Shown here: in pieces, positions 25,601 to 42,734 of the stretch
Layout of the letters: every line of letters starts with the position of its first letter
Position numbering within the stretch: position 1 is the stretch's first letter
NCBI GenBank assembly: GCA_963082875.1
Contig: OY720098.1
Location: 5,332,001-5,396,000 of the forward strand
Direction of reading: 5' to 3'
Length of the DNA: 64,000 bases
Origin: Corella eumyota
Taxonomy: Eukaryota; Chordata; Ascidiacea; Phlebobranchia; Corellidae
Translations under genes and position numbers: made by a program
Notes under the pieces: model-generated
Told to the model about the DNA's origin: nothing
The model's input: the letters and a program-made list of their open reading frames with translations, nothing else
Databases searched by the model: none

Positions 25601-28600
25601 TTAAAATTGGAGATCCCTGCCCAATCTGTCGATTTCTGTTATCAGAAAATCCACATCGTGTTTTGTCACTGCAGGATTGCTAATAATGTTTCGAAAAAAG
25701 TTAACGTTGTTGTCAAGTGGCTGATAGCCGACCATTAAAGTCCCGTTTTCCATCATTCGTGCTTTTATTGCCGGTGCAACCTATAGTAAATTAAAGGACG
25801 TAAAATATAAAATGTAACACCTTTATATTGATTTTAAACTGGTTACTTTATATGAAATAAGCATTTTGCAACTTTAAAAGGGGTTTTATTTTTTATTAAG
25901 TTAGATGTAATGCTACATTTTAAAGTTTTTTATATACCTTTTGCAACTTTTCGTTTTCAACTGTTTTGTTGACAGTACGCATCGAAATAGGAATGTACCA
26001 AAAACAAACGTTGGCGTAGACAGGCTTAAAAAGAATTAAATAAAGATTATTGATATTATTGATTTCTGTTAGCCTATAGGATTACATTATTGGTATAAAA
26101 ATTTAAACAAACCTTATTCATAACCATTTTAAAACCATCTGTTTTGTTGATTTTTTCGACCAAGTATCTAAAAATTTAAACAGCCAAATAAAAATAAAGC
26201 AGTCAAAGTTTAAGTCTATTCTCTTTTATCCCTGCGTAAAATAGTTCTTACCTTGATAACTCAATGCATTTATCAACATGATTTTCGAATCCAATATCTC
26301 CCTAAAAACATAATTGTTTTTGTTTAAATAAACTTGCCAACGAGCTTTAATTTGATGTATTTATTAAAGCAGCGACGTGCAAATTTTACCTTTGCTCTCC
26401 AGGCGAGCCATAATTTAAATACGTCGACGTGGCGACCACATTGGATTGTTTTGTCACCAGTGTCATATGTGACGTCATAATGTTTATCTTGCTGAAAAAG
26501 ATAGTCCGCATTCATGCTATTACAAGCTTCCAAGGCGCCCTAAAAATAATTTAATTTTAACACCCCGTCTTGCCTAACAAGTTAAAGAAAACGAATTGTT
26601 TAGGGACCGCCATGGCAAGGTGTATTTTTTACGCATCGGGTTATCTTTGATTACCTTTTCTCTGATAAGCAAAGCAGAACATTGCAGAACTATTCCCATC
26701 ATTTTGTGCGGGTTCCATGTCACAGAGTCAGCTAATTCGATTCCCTTTATAAGGTGGCGATGTTTGCGCGACATTAACACACCGCCGCCCCACGCTGCCT
26801 AAATCAAATTTAAATTTAACAAGTTTATGTAAAAAAAATATTACTATGGTAAAAAAAACATAAAATTATTTCTTGATAAAGTAATATTACTGTTCTGCCT
26901 TAAACCAAATATAACATACATCAACATGGAACCATATATTGTATTTTTTGCATGTTTGTGCAATCTCTGGTATTGGGTCAAATGCCCCAAGAACTGTTGT
27001 TCCTGCAGTTGCTGTCACATAAAATGGAACCTGTCCGCTATTTTTAGCTATCTGGATTTTCGCTTCTAGATCGCTTACTTGCATTCGTCCGCTGTATAAA
27101 ATAAAATAGCAAAGCATAACTATTTATATAATTTGTTAAAGAAATAATGTTTTTTAAATGTAGGCCTGTTTATGGTTTAAATAATATTATGTTTTGTTTA
27201 AAAATATGTCATTTATTTGCTTACAATTCATCTACTTCAACGACGATGCAATTTTTCATTCCAATTCCCAAAATGGCCGCTGGTCGTTTATTCGAATAAT
27301 GTGCCTAAAAATTAAAAAATTAAATTATTAATATTTTAAGTTATTCATATTTAAAAATAAAGTTATTAATATAGAGTTATACTAACATGTTTAGATTGAA
27401 ACATCACAAGATCTGGAGCGTTTCTCATTCCATTTTGTTTTATGTCAGGAATAACACGGTGGCGTGCCAACATGGTTGCATACAGGTTGTTGACTGTACC
27501 ACCTAAAAAACATTTAGAAAAAAAAACGCTTTTAGAAAAATTTGTAGTGTTTTTTGCAACAGGTTTTTTGGCATTTACAGTAAATAATTGTTAATGCCAA
27601 AGAATTTTACTCTATAAAACACAATTAAAATTCTTTTATTATAATTCTAACAAACCCTTTTTATACCTGGTGAAAATACTCCATCCCCATCTGACCAACC
27701 AATTATTTCTCTCATTCGTTTCAAAACAATATTTTCCATTAAAACAAACACTGGGGCAATCTCAAAGGTAAACCTGTAAACAACAACTGATTAATATTTT
27801 GATAAGACGCGTCGAAATATTTTAATACAAAGGTAATTTGATTTTTATTGCATATTAAGAATTTCCATGAAATTTAATCATGTTCCTTACATATTTGTAT
27901 TTGCTGTAGCTGTTATCCATTCTGCAGCTAAAGATACAATATCTAGCCCGCTGCTCAGCTGATTAAAAAATCTTGGATGTCCTGAAATTATTTTAAAACA
28001 TCAAATTAAAATATTTTAAAAATCCCTAATAAATTGGCTTGCTTAGAGGAATTACGAGTTTTAATAGTGGTGTGAAATAAATTAAAAATCAATGTAATAA
28101 AAAATTAATAACTCGTCATATTGAATATTTGAATTCTTAATTATATATAATGTCCCATGCAACGATTATTATTGATTTTTTTTAATTTAAATTATTTTTA
28201 AACGTTATGATTTTTATTATATTTCTGATATAGCTAGCCCCTGAAGATGCTGTTTGCAAAAATCAAAAACCTGTTTTAACTCCGTATTTTAAAGTATCTC
28301 GACAATCAACCAAAATTTGTTCCAACGACTCAACATCCCCTGTTATCTCCAGTGAAAACCCTAAAATTACAAATGAACAATTATACTTTTTCACACTTGA
28401 CCATTCTGGGGAAAGTAAAAAGTTTGGGGAAAGTAAAAAGTAAATACCTTCATTTCCTTGCAAAAACTGGTGAGGGTGATGAAAGTCTAATACCTTTGAT
28501 TTTCTGTTGAATGTGTTAAATATATACTTTAACAAAATGTCGAAAACTTCTTTCAAAAATTCTTCTGTAATTTTTTTATCTTTGCTGTAGGGTACTAAAT

Positions 28601-29049
28601 CTAAAAAGTCAACAAAAAAATTATTTTTTTACTCATTTTAAAACATGTAAGGTTGCTATAAAATTTTATTAGTTATTTAAAAATATACCTTTAACTTTAG
28701 AAATACCGAAATTAATCGCTGTTTTGCTTTCCCGTGATTCTTCGATCAAAGAATTACTCTCTTTGGCAAGCTGATTCGACATAGCTATAACTAGGCAGTA
28801 AATTTGATAAAAAAAATATTACTAAAGTTTAGATCACGCTTTAAAAACACATTTTAAAATCGGGATGTTTTGTTATATACCGCTTTAAAGAACAAAAAAA
28901 AAGTTTATTTAACAAAATAATATAACAAATTTATTTTGCAAGCCTTTCGTTTTAAGATTTTAGTTTTCTACATTTATTTGTTTACCGTGTTGTACATATT
29001 CCAAACTGCAACTTCTTGCTCTGGAAAATCGGTTTGACTTTTTATCCAT
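25601..29049 (-). CDS. GAD: Glutamate decarboxylase family (PLP group II decarboxylase)
   Basis: PLP enzyme expected to decarboxylate glutamate to GABA in the cytosol. Fifteen exons join in frame to 544 aa: 29049-28986, 28784-28689, 28600-28448, 28360-28271, 27981-27891, 27773-27667, 27502-27387, 27304-27225, 27091-26920, 26798-26655, 26539-26390, 26301-26252, 26167-26113, 26024-25938, 25780-25601. Family blocks: [69 protein letters not shown], and [20 protein letters not shown]. Then come [29 protein letters not shown] (PLP lysine about K355), [18 protein letters not shown] and [15 protein letters not shown]. The C-terminal half is most like GAD65/67. However, TTVLGAFDP has Leu where GADs have Tyr, as in CSAD/GADL1, so cysteine-sulfinate decarboxylase is a weaker alternative. 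The start assumes the first coding exon [14 protein letters not shown]; Met at 28782 is an in-frame alternative. Confidence 0.92.
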
Positions 29050-33629
<4,580 letters not shown>

Positions 33630-34514
33630 ACGCGTGACAGCAATTGACACTATTCATAGCTCTTTTTTGTCTCCACAGCTCCACTAAGCTACTGTTTTGC
33701 CTACAAAAACAGAATCCTTTTAACAAAAAATATATATTTTATTGTTTCGCTCCTTTGATGGTATGCTGTTTAATTTTCGTCGGATTCTGAAGATGATTTT
33801 GTTGATGATTTTGCTTTATTTTAAAGTAATTTACTTTGCTCTGTAGCAATAGGGAAACATTATTTTAGACCTTGTAACTATTTTTTGTTTCAGCTTTCAA
33901 GATTTTTCCTTTTTGTGTAATTATCGTGTCTATTTTATTGCCTTAACAAAACATTTTAGCACTAACGTGAACCAATTTCGAACTAAACCTTTTATCATCA
34001 ACAATCGACGCTTTTTAGAGAACTAATTTAAATTTCCTACTAGAATCGGCATGTAATAATTAAAATTAAAGCGAACATTCCAAATTATGATGTTTTTAAT
34101 TCTATGGATTATATTTTCTATCGTTTATTTTTAGTAATAATATTTTGTGCTATATTTTCACCTTAGCAGCAAGCAACATACTGTTTCATGTATGATGCTT
34201 CCTAAAACTGAAAACTGCTACTCCCCAAAAGCAAGTGTGTGAAAATACTAGTAATTCCAATATTAGTTGATTTCAATAAAAGATTTTGTCACACTATTTG
34301 TGTAGTAAGTAAGCTATTAAATAAACTTATTAAATTAAGATGTATTGTATTTTTTCATAGAAAAATTTAGTTGCATGAGAAGGTATTTTATTCAAACAAA
34401 AATCATAGAAAAAAGCCAGATATTAGTTTTTGTTGAAATAAGTTTTCGGTTGTGTCTTATTTAATGAACAAAATATTTTAGCGTAGTATTAGATTTTTTT
34501 TAAACCTAAAAAAA
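33630..34514. other. Convergent 3' region, Rho and MRPL4
   Basis: Rho 3' UTR with AATAAA at 34275-34280. The MRPL4 3' UTR runs the other way, with a minus-strand AATAAA (TTTATT at 34387-34392), about 125 bp past its stop. The two signals are about 110 bp apart, so the transcripts probably overlap. Confidence 0.65.
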
Positions 34515-35516
34515 CTATTTTTCATTTGGTAAACCAGCATTTCTATTTAGTGACTCCTCTCCTGGAAGATCATTATAGAAATTGTGTGCATATCCCCCCA
34601 ACCATGGATATTTCCTTTGATTCCAAATTATTTTTTTCTCCAGTTCATCAACAACTGAAGTTGTTAAAAATAATTTTTCGTGTTGTAATATGCTTGTAAC
34701 ATTAAGCGCAAATGTTGGCATAAGAGTTATTGTCATATTGTCCTCTAAAAGTTCTGCTAAAGTCTCTGGCAATTCATTGTCATTGTGAACAACCAATGCA
34801 CTGTTATCGTCAAGAAGTCGGTTCTTAAAAAAGGTGTCCACATATTCTTTATCTAAATCATCCCTTTCCAAGTTTTTAATTAAAATAAGATCACCTTGAA
34901 CCCGTCTCACTGTCAGTACAGTAGTCATGGCATCCATCAAAGTCTGTTCCGGCAATTTGTAAAACAATGGTCTCGGACCTCTAGGTCCATTGCTTATTCC
35001 ACCTCTATGCCATCCAGGATGTGACCTGCTTCCTTGTCTTGTTTTTCCAGTTTTCTTCTGGGGCCAAGGCTTTCTTCTACCATGGGCAAACTCCCCACGA
35101 GTACGTGTCCAACTTTCATCTACTTCACGATATTGTTCTTGCCATCTTACAACAGCATGAACATAGTCCATCCTTGGATGTACATCAAACAAATCTGGAT
35201 GAATTAGGCCAGCTTTTGAATAAGTGGGACTTATTTCATTTATGTCATCCACCCATACTGTGATTGGAGTGTCATGTGGTTTTAAATTTTCAATGCATTT
35301 CCTTACAATTGTTGTTTTGTTATTAGGATCTTTTGGAGTGAGCTTTCGTTTATTTTTATATTTTCCTTCAGTTATTCCACCCAGTAACACTACATTAGAT
35401 GGAAATGGATTTGTTGTCGATTCTATCAGTTTGGAAGAATGTTGAAGTCGTTTAAAAACAATATAACTTAAGTTCCAATTTTTAACACTTTGACATACAA
35501 TCTTATTTAAATTCAT
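34515..35516 (-). CDS. MRPL4: Mitochondrial ribosomal protein L4 (uL4m), intronless
   Basis: Large-subunit protein of the mitochondrial ribosome; uL4 lines the exit tunnel. A single 333-codon exon. The N-terminus (MNLNKIVCQSVKNWN...) suits a mitochondrial presequence. Core family blocks: HPRMDYVHAVVRWQEQYREV, RGEFAHGRRKPWPQKKTGKT, RQGSRSHPGWHRGGISNGPR, GPRPLFYKLPEQTL and LTVRRVQGDLILIKNLE. The C-terminal WLGGYAHNFYNDLPGE fits the vertebrate mitochondrial extension. Most neighbours are split by introns, so the intronless state could mean intron loss or a retrocopy. The clean long ORF argues for a functional gene. Confidence 0.95.
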   Translation of the reverse strand: MNLNKIVCQSVKNWNLSYIVFKRLQHSSKLIESTTNPFPSNVVLLGGITEGKYKNKRKLTPKDPNNKTTIVRKCIENLKPHDTPITVWVDDINEISPTYSKAGLIHPDLFDVHPRMDYVHAVVRWQEQYREVDESWTRTRGEFAHGRRKPWPQKKTGKTRQGSRSHPGWHRGGISNGPRGPRPLFYKLPEQTLMDAMTTVLTVRRVQGDLILIKNLERDDLDKEYVDTFFKNRLLDDNSALVVHNDNELPETLAELLEDNMTITLMPTFALNVTSILQHEKLFLTTSVVDELEKKIIWNQRKYPWLGGYAHNFYNDLPGEESLNRNAGLPNEK

Positions 35517-36771
35517 CGCTAATTATTAATTTACAAAATCTAAATAATAAAAAATAAGTTCATTTAAAAGACTAAACATAATTGTGTAAATGAATCGATT
35601 TTACCATTTTCACAAACATTAATATTTAAAAAGGCAACCTCTTCTTTTGTATATATCTTTATCCTCGATGTGGGAAAGTTGAGTGCGCGACTTAATCATA
35701 GAGTAACACTTGTTACTCCAACCCAGTCTCGAGTTGCTTTTAGCAGTTTTGGATATTATAGATTATAATTGCCTGGTAATTATCCTGCTGATTAAGTGCT
35801 GGCTCAGCAGGAGTTCATACCGTTTATAGCGCTTTACTCAAGGGCACTACAGCATGAGAGCAGTGGGGATAAAACCCACGACCTCATGGTGGTGTAGCAA
35901 GTGTTCTTACCACTACACCATGCTGTCGGTTGCTTGTAGCTGGTGTGATGTAACTAACGCCACATTAAGTTCTGAGGTAAAAGTCAGTCTTTACACAAGA
36001 GATATAAACTACATAAAAAACAGGCACACGTGTACTAAAAAAATTCGGATCTCGTGTAGTAGTGTAGGACCTTTCGTGTAATCTGCATTACTATTTTTTC
36101 GTTGTTAATGTTACACACTCACATTGTGTTTATCGATAAATAAATGCATATTGGTGTTAACCAATAAAGGTGAATATACTTTAACTTAAAGTTTACATTT
36201 AATTTATTTTCTCAGTTAAAAATAATATATTAAACAACATGCTAGCACAAATATTTTGACTTATTGCTCCCTCGACAGCTACCGGTTGGGTAAAAATGGT
36301 TTTAATGGTAAATAGGTATTTCACGTAAAAATTATTTAAAACGCAGTTGTATTTTACGTATTTAACAGTTAAATTGAATTTAAATTTGTTAAATTGGAAA
36401 TGTTGGCTAATTATTGCAAAATACCAAAGCGAATACACACGGCAAACTCCACCCAACCGTAAAGTCACGTGCGCTTAGTAAGCAAAAAAAATGTGGTATC
36501 CGGATTACTCGCGTTTCATTTCTTTTTTAACTGATTGTTGCTTTTTAATGATTTTTTTGCTCGCAGATGTTGTAGTTAGTAGAAGCAAGTAGACCAGTTT
36601 AATTAAATAAATAACAGACGTTGTGTATAAGTTTACTTTCACGATATTTAAATGTTTATGAGTCTTTTTGTTTCTCTTTGTATTGGTTTAATTTTAACTG
36701 TCTGACTGTCTAACTTAAATTGTAAATGTTTTGTTTCTACTAGTTCATCAGTAAAAATTTAAATAGGAAAT
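35517..36771. other. Divergent intergenic region, MRPL4 / ACAT1, with SINE
   Basis: 1.25 kb between two head-to-head genes for mitochondrial proteins. A SINE fills about 35643-35929. The rest should hold both promoters; no motif was strong enough to name. Confidence 0.5.
35643..35929 (-). mobile_element. tRNA-derived SINE, copy 2
   Basis: Minus-strand head CCGACAGCATGGTGTAG with A-box-like GGTGTAGTGGTAAGAAC and a degraded B-box region (GGTTTTATCCC where copy 1 has GGTTCGATCCC). The body is shared with the other copies (CTGAGCCAGCACTTAATCAG, CAACTCGAGACTGGGTTGG), with tail GATAAAGATATATAC. It carries about 25 bp (GTCGCGCACTCAAC region) that is absent from copy 1 and present in copy 3. Confidence 0.88.
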
Positions 36772-38330
<1,559 letters not shown>

Positions 38331-38649
38331 TTAATTGAAATTTGGTTTTCATTGACTTGTTTTACCTTCTCATTACACAATAAAGTTCTCTATTTATGTT
38401 TGCATTTGTTTAAATATATTTTTTTAAATTATGTCTGTATTATTCAAATTTTGGTTTTGTTCTATATACTGTTTTATCTCCTTGTGAGTAATTTGATAGT
38501 TTAATTTTTTTTTATTGGTACATTTAACGTAGTCTGTATATATAATGCAGTTCAATGCATGTATACTTAAATATCAAATTTAAATTATTTTGTTACCAAC
38601 TTTTGTTTTTTGACAGGGTTGGCTTTTTAAAAAAGGTTGATAAAACAAA
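38331..38649. other. Spacer ACAT1 - CCDC47
   Basis: 319 bp holding the ACAT1 poly(A) signal (38379-38384) and the CCDC47 promoter/leader. It ends with TTTTTTGACAG about 30 bp upstream of the CCDC47 ATG, which could be a (trans-)splice acceptor. Confidence 0.45.
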
Positions 38650-41600
38650 ATGAAATTTGTGGTTTTAAGTTTTTTAACAATTCTCCTCGGAAACACTTTT
38701 GTAAATTGTGAGAGAAATCAACATGGTGCCGAAGCAGAAGACAATGAGTTTGCAGAATTCGAAGATTTTGATGACTCTGATGTTGTAGAAGATAATTCCG
38801 ATTCTGAACAATATTTTGGTAAGTAAAATAATTTTTAATCTTTGAAGCAAAAAAATAATTTTATTGTTTGTAAAAGAATTTTTATCTATCAATAAAGCTT
38901 CAATTTATTAAATTTTTAGACTAGCCTGTAATATTATAAATAGTTATTTAAACCACGATTTTAAATAAAATAAATTCAACTGAAGTTTAAATTATTTAAA
39001 GAAATTTAATTTTATGATTTAATCATAGATGAAGAAGATCAGAATCAAGAAACAAAAAAGGAGCAAACTTTCGTTGAAGAAGATGAAGCTGTAGTTGAAA
39101 TAGAGGTTTGTTTCATTAAAATTTAATATTTTAAGCAATGTAAATTTCATTTACCGTTTTTCTCTGATTGGCAATCTTGACCAAAAATATTTTTTTATTA
39201 TATAGAAAAACAAAATAACACTTTTTTATTTTTTTATATATAATGACAGACAAAAATTTGATTTTATTTAAGGATGATGAGTTTGCAACTTTAGATCCTG
39301 ATGAATTTGAAGGATTAGATGGTGATGATACCATTTGGGATGACGACAACAACAAACGAAAGAAAAAGGTTAAATTGGTTTTATTCTGTCTAATTGCACT
39401 ATTTTTTTATCACAAAATAACAACTATTACAAAAAAGGGTTCATGGTTGTAAGTCAATGTCATAAAATAATTTTAGTTTTAATATCTCTTATTTTTATAT
39501 AGTTTAACATGCTTATCTATAAACTAATTATTTATTTTATTAGAGTTCCAAACCTGAGTTAAAAATAGCCAACGTTCCTCTTCATTTAAGAAGTTGGGAC
39601 AAATATTATATTGAAATTTTAATGGCCGTTGGTTTGGCTATTTATCTTATCAACTTTTTTATTGGAAAGGCAAAAAATAATAGCATTGCTGCCAATTGGT
39701 AAGCATAGGTGGGCACAGTTAATCGAAAAAGCAACTTCGTTAAATGGTTATTCGTTACACAATACAGTAACTTCGCTAACGTTTTTTCGTTAAATTAAAC
39801 CAAATGTAACGGAAGTTATCGTTAAACGTTAACGTTAAAATTTAATTAAAACAAACAAAGAAATTACCTTTTTTATAAAAAAAATAGTTTTTTTCGTAAT
39901 CGATGTTTTAACTAGACGAAAATGGTTTAGAAGAAGTTTTTAAAACTGGCATGCCTAATGCCCAAATAATAGCGGCCGGATAGTAATTACTTACATCGTT
40001 TAAAAATTGCAACGTTTAAACCCGATAAACGGCGACATTAAACATATATATTTCTTATATTACCATGGATTTACTTGTAAAATATTGAGTTAACGGGCTT
40101 AATTTAACGGAAGTACAATTTAACGAAAGTTAACAGGTCCGATAACGATTTTTAAAATTAACTTAAAAGTTAACTTTTAACAAAAAATTCAACTTCGTTA
40201 TTTAACGTTTAACGCATTAACGATTTGGTGCCCACCTTTGTTGGTAAGTTAGTTAACTGAATAAGTATAGTGATCATACCAAAAAACTTAAATTTAAAAA
40301 AGGCTTATGTTTGTAAAAATATTTTCTTTTAACTGGAGGTTTATGTTTAAATTATATAGAGGTATATACTAAATTTAAATAATATTAAGTTTAGTGTATT
40401 TGTAATTACCTTGCTTCATGTTATAGGTTGAACTCGCACTTGAGCTTTCTTAAGTCGCAGTTTGAATTGGTTGGTGATGATCCACTCAACAAAAAGGCTG
40501 AGAGTACAAACCAGTTGGTTAAAGAATCTGAACACACTTACACACTGTGGTGTTCCGGAAGATCCTGCTGTGAGGGAATGCTGGTTGAGTTAAAGGTAAC
40601 TTCCAACCTAGTTTATGTGAATGATTAAAAGTAGCTTAGGTAGCTGGAAATGGTAATTCTGATGCTAGAGCTAGGATTTGTAATTTCTTAAAAAAATTAG
40701 ATTTTAAAATCATAAAGGGTGTAGAAATTAAAATCAGCAGTAAATTTAAACTTAAATGCTTTTGTAGTTGCTAAAGAGGCAAGATTTGATCTCTCTCATG
40801 TCACTAAAAATGAAGCCTGGTGTTGATCAAGTTGTGATAACAATCAACCTGCAAGATATGGATCCGTTTGTTTTGTGCACTGGAACTAAGAAGAGTGTTG
40901 CAAACATGCAGAAGAATTTACAAGATGTTGTAAGTTGTATAAACTTGTATTTGTTTTTTACAGTTTAATCTGTTGATTGTAATGTACGTAGGGTTTGGTG
41001 CTTCGCCAATCATGTTTCAAAATAATATACTGTTTGTGTTGTAGAGTTTATTTTGTACTGGAAAGATGGATGCTGGCGACAAATACAAACTTCCTTCAAA
41101 CTTTGTTATTTTATCTGAGCTATATGGAGAAGTGCCCAAAGCTATTTTTGATGCAAAGGTAATTAAACTTTTGCAAATATTTATAAAGTACCTTACTAAC
41201 TAAACTGCTGTGGAATTGTTTATTAAAGTTTTTACAAAGAAGTTTACAAATATTATAATTTTTTATTGTAGGTCACCCAAATAATTGAGAAACATGGAAA
41301 AATGTTTGAGTCTCTTCACATTTCCGATCAGTTTTCTGGACCTAAACCAGTTGACCCGTAAGTTGTTTCACAACAAAATTTGGTTTACCTTATAATTTGT
41401 AACCTGTTTAATATATTTACAGAGATGAGCAGCCTGGAAAAATACCAGATACAACAAAGACCATCATCTTGACCTTGAATAGTAAGTCACAAATCTTATT
41501 TCATATATTAAAAATTTTACAAACATATATATATAAAATTTCCTAATTTAGTACCATCAAAAGAAGATAACCTGAAGATTGAGGACATGCTTCCCTTACT

Positions 41601-42120
41601 GAAAATGGCAATCTACCTCACTGATAAAGTTCGAAAATTAAGGTTGAGCAAAGAGGTACTACTTTTTTTTAATTTTATTACCAATAATTTTTCAACGGGT
41701 CTTATAGGTCCAGTTTTTTGTCGGTTGCTCGTATTTTTATAAATCATTTTTGTATAAAAGAAAATTATTGTGCAATATTAAGTTGTTTTTACCTTACAGT
41801 CCAAAATGAGAGCAGATAAACATCGCAAAGATGTAACTGAGAAATATTTGAAGCAAACTCATGCCCAACGCCAGGAAGCTGCACAATTGAAAAAAGAAGA
41901 GAAGGAGAAGGCGTTAAAAGAAAAAATGATGAACGAAGAGGACCCAGAAAAGCAGAGAAGAATGGATGTGAGTTTTTTGCCTTTTTAAAACGTAGTATTT
42001 TTTAAAGTAAAAATAAATAATTTTTTCTCTTTTTATTAGGAAATTATCCAGCGTAAGGAACTTAATAAGAAGAACAAAAAAATGATGAAAGGCCGTCAGT
42101 ACAAAGTCAAAGCAATGTAA
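38650..42120 (+). CDS. CCDC47: CCDC47 (calumin), ER membrane PAT-complex subunit
   Basis: Single-pass ER membrane protein with a calcium-binding acidic lumenal part. It belongs to the PAT complex that assists multipass protein insertion at the translocon. Twelve exons join in frame to 479 aa (human 483): 38650-38818, 39029-39105, 39273-39368, 39544-39698, 40427-40595, 40768-40929, 41045-41158, 41272-41357, 41423-41481, 41552-41655, 41800-41967, 42040-42120. Signal peptide at about 1-20. An Asp/Glu-rich stretch follows ([16 protein letters not shown]), a transmembrane helix at about 136-156 ([17 protein letters not shown]), the conserved cytosolic domain ([31 protein letters not shown]) and a Lys-rich coiled C-terminus ending [17 protein letters not shown] hAT-type MITE occupies intron 4 from its sixth base. 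AATAAA lies at 42477-42482. Confidence 0.96.
39704..40240. mobile_element. hAT-type MITE in CCDC47 intron 4, on the splice donor
   Basis: A 537-bp non-coding element. Its ends are inverted: CATAGGTGGGCAC on the left, and CAAAGGTGGGCAC as the complement of the right end. This is the CAnnGGTGGGCA type typical of hAT transposons. It is flanked by an exact 8-bp target duplication TTGGTAAG (39696-39703 and 40241-40248), the hAT hallmark length. The interior is full of TTAACG/CGTTAA motifs, probably subterminal transposase-binding repeats. The target site is the exon 4 / intron 4 boundary (TTG|GTAAG). Confidence 0.93.
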
Positions 42121-42734
42121 GAAACTAAAAAGATGGAGTTGCAAGCATATTTTGGTTTCAACAGGAATTAAAAAAAAAATATTAAAAAATGCATATGTTC
42201 GAGCAAATCTAATACTAAAAAAAATTTTTGTCCCATGCACATTTATGTCAAAGTTTTAGCTTTTCAGTTAGTTTTTTTAAATGTTGTTTAAAGGTTTGGG
42301 TGCAATTGTTATCTGTCCCTTTTATAAGTTCTAAAAAACTGCTTCAAAAAATTGTTTTGTTGCTTTAACCTGCCCTTTTAAAAATAACATTTTGTGTTAA
42401 CTCTAGATTGTACAAAAATGTGATATATTGTTATGCAATATAAAATATGCTTGTTGTGTTTTTGGAAAATAATTTAAATAAAAGTTTTAATTAAGTTTTG
42501 AGATTATCAATATTAACTCATCAATAGAAGTTCTGCATTAGAACAGTGGTATAAGGCAGGGTAAAAATTAAGTTCATATTTTAAGGACCCTATAGTGGCT
42601 TTAATACCTTTGATTTAATCAACACTCGGGTATGGCAATAGCTTTTTTTTTAATATAACATTTTCACAAAATGCTTAAAATAGCATGATTTTTAAAACTT
42701 GCAAAATGAACAAAAAATACGTATGATTTAAATC
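42121..42734. other. Convergent 3' region, CCDC47 and MTX2
   Basis: CCDC47 3' UTR with AATAAA at 42477-42482, facing the MTX2 3' end. No other feature seen. Confidence 0.5.

Noticed and set aside
28391-28446. Short doublet GGGGAAAGTAAAAAGT in a GAD intron
   Set aside because: Real but tiny repeat within an intron; no sign of function.
36199-36468. Minus-strand 89-codon ORF upstream of ACAT1
   Set aside because: AT-rich, no motif, and it lies in the expected promoter/leader of a divergent pair.
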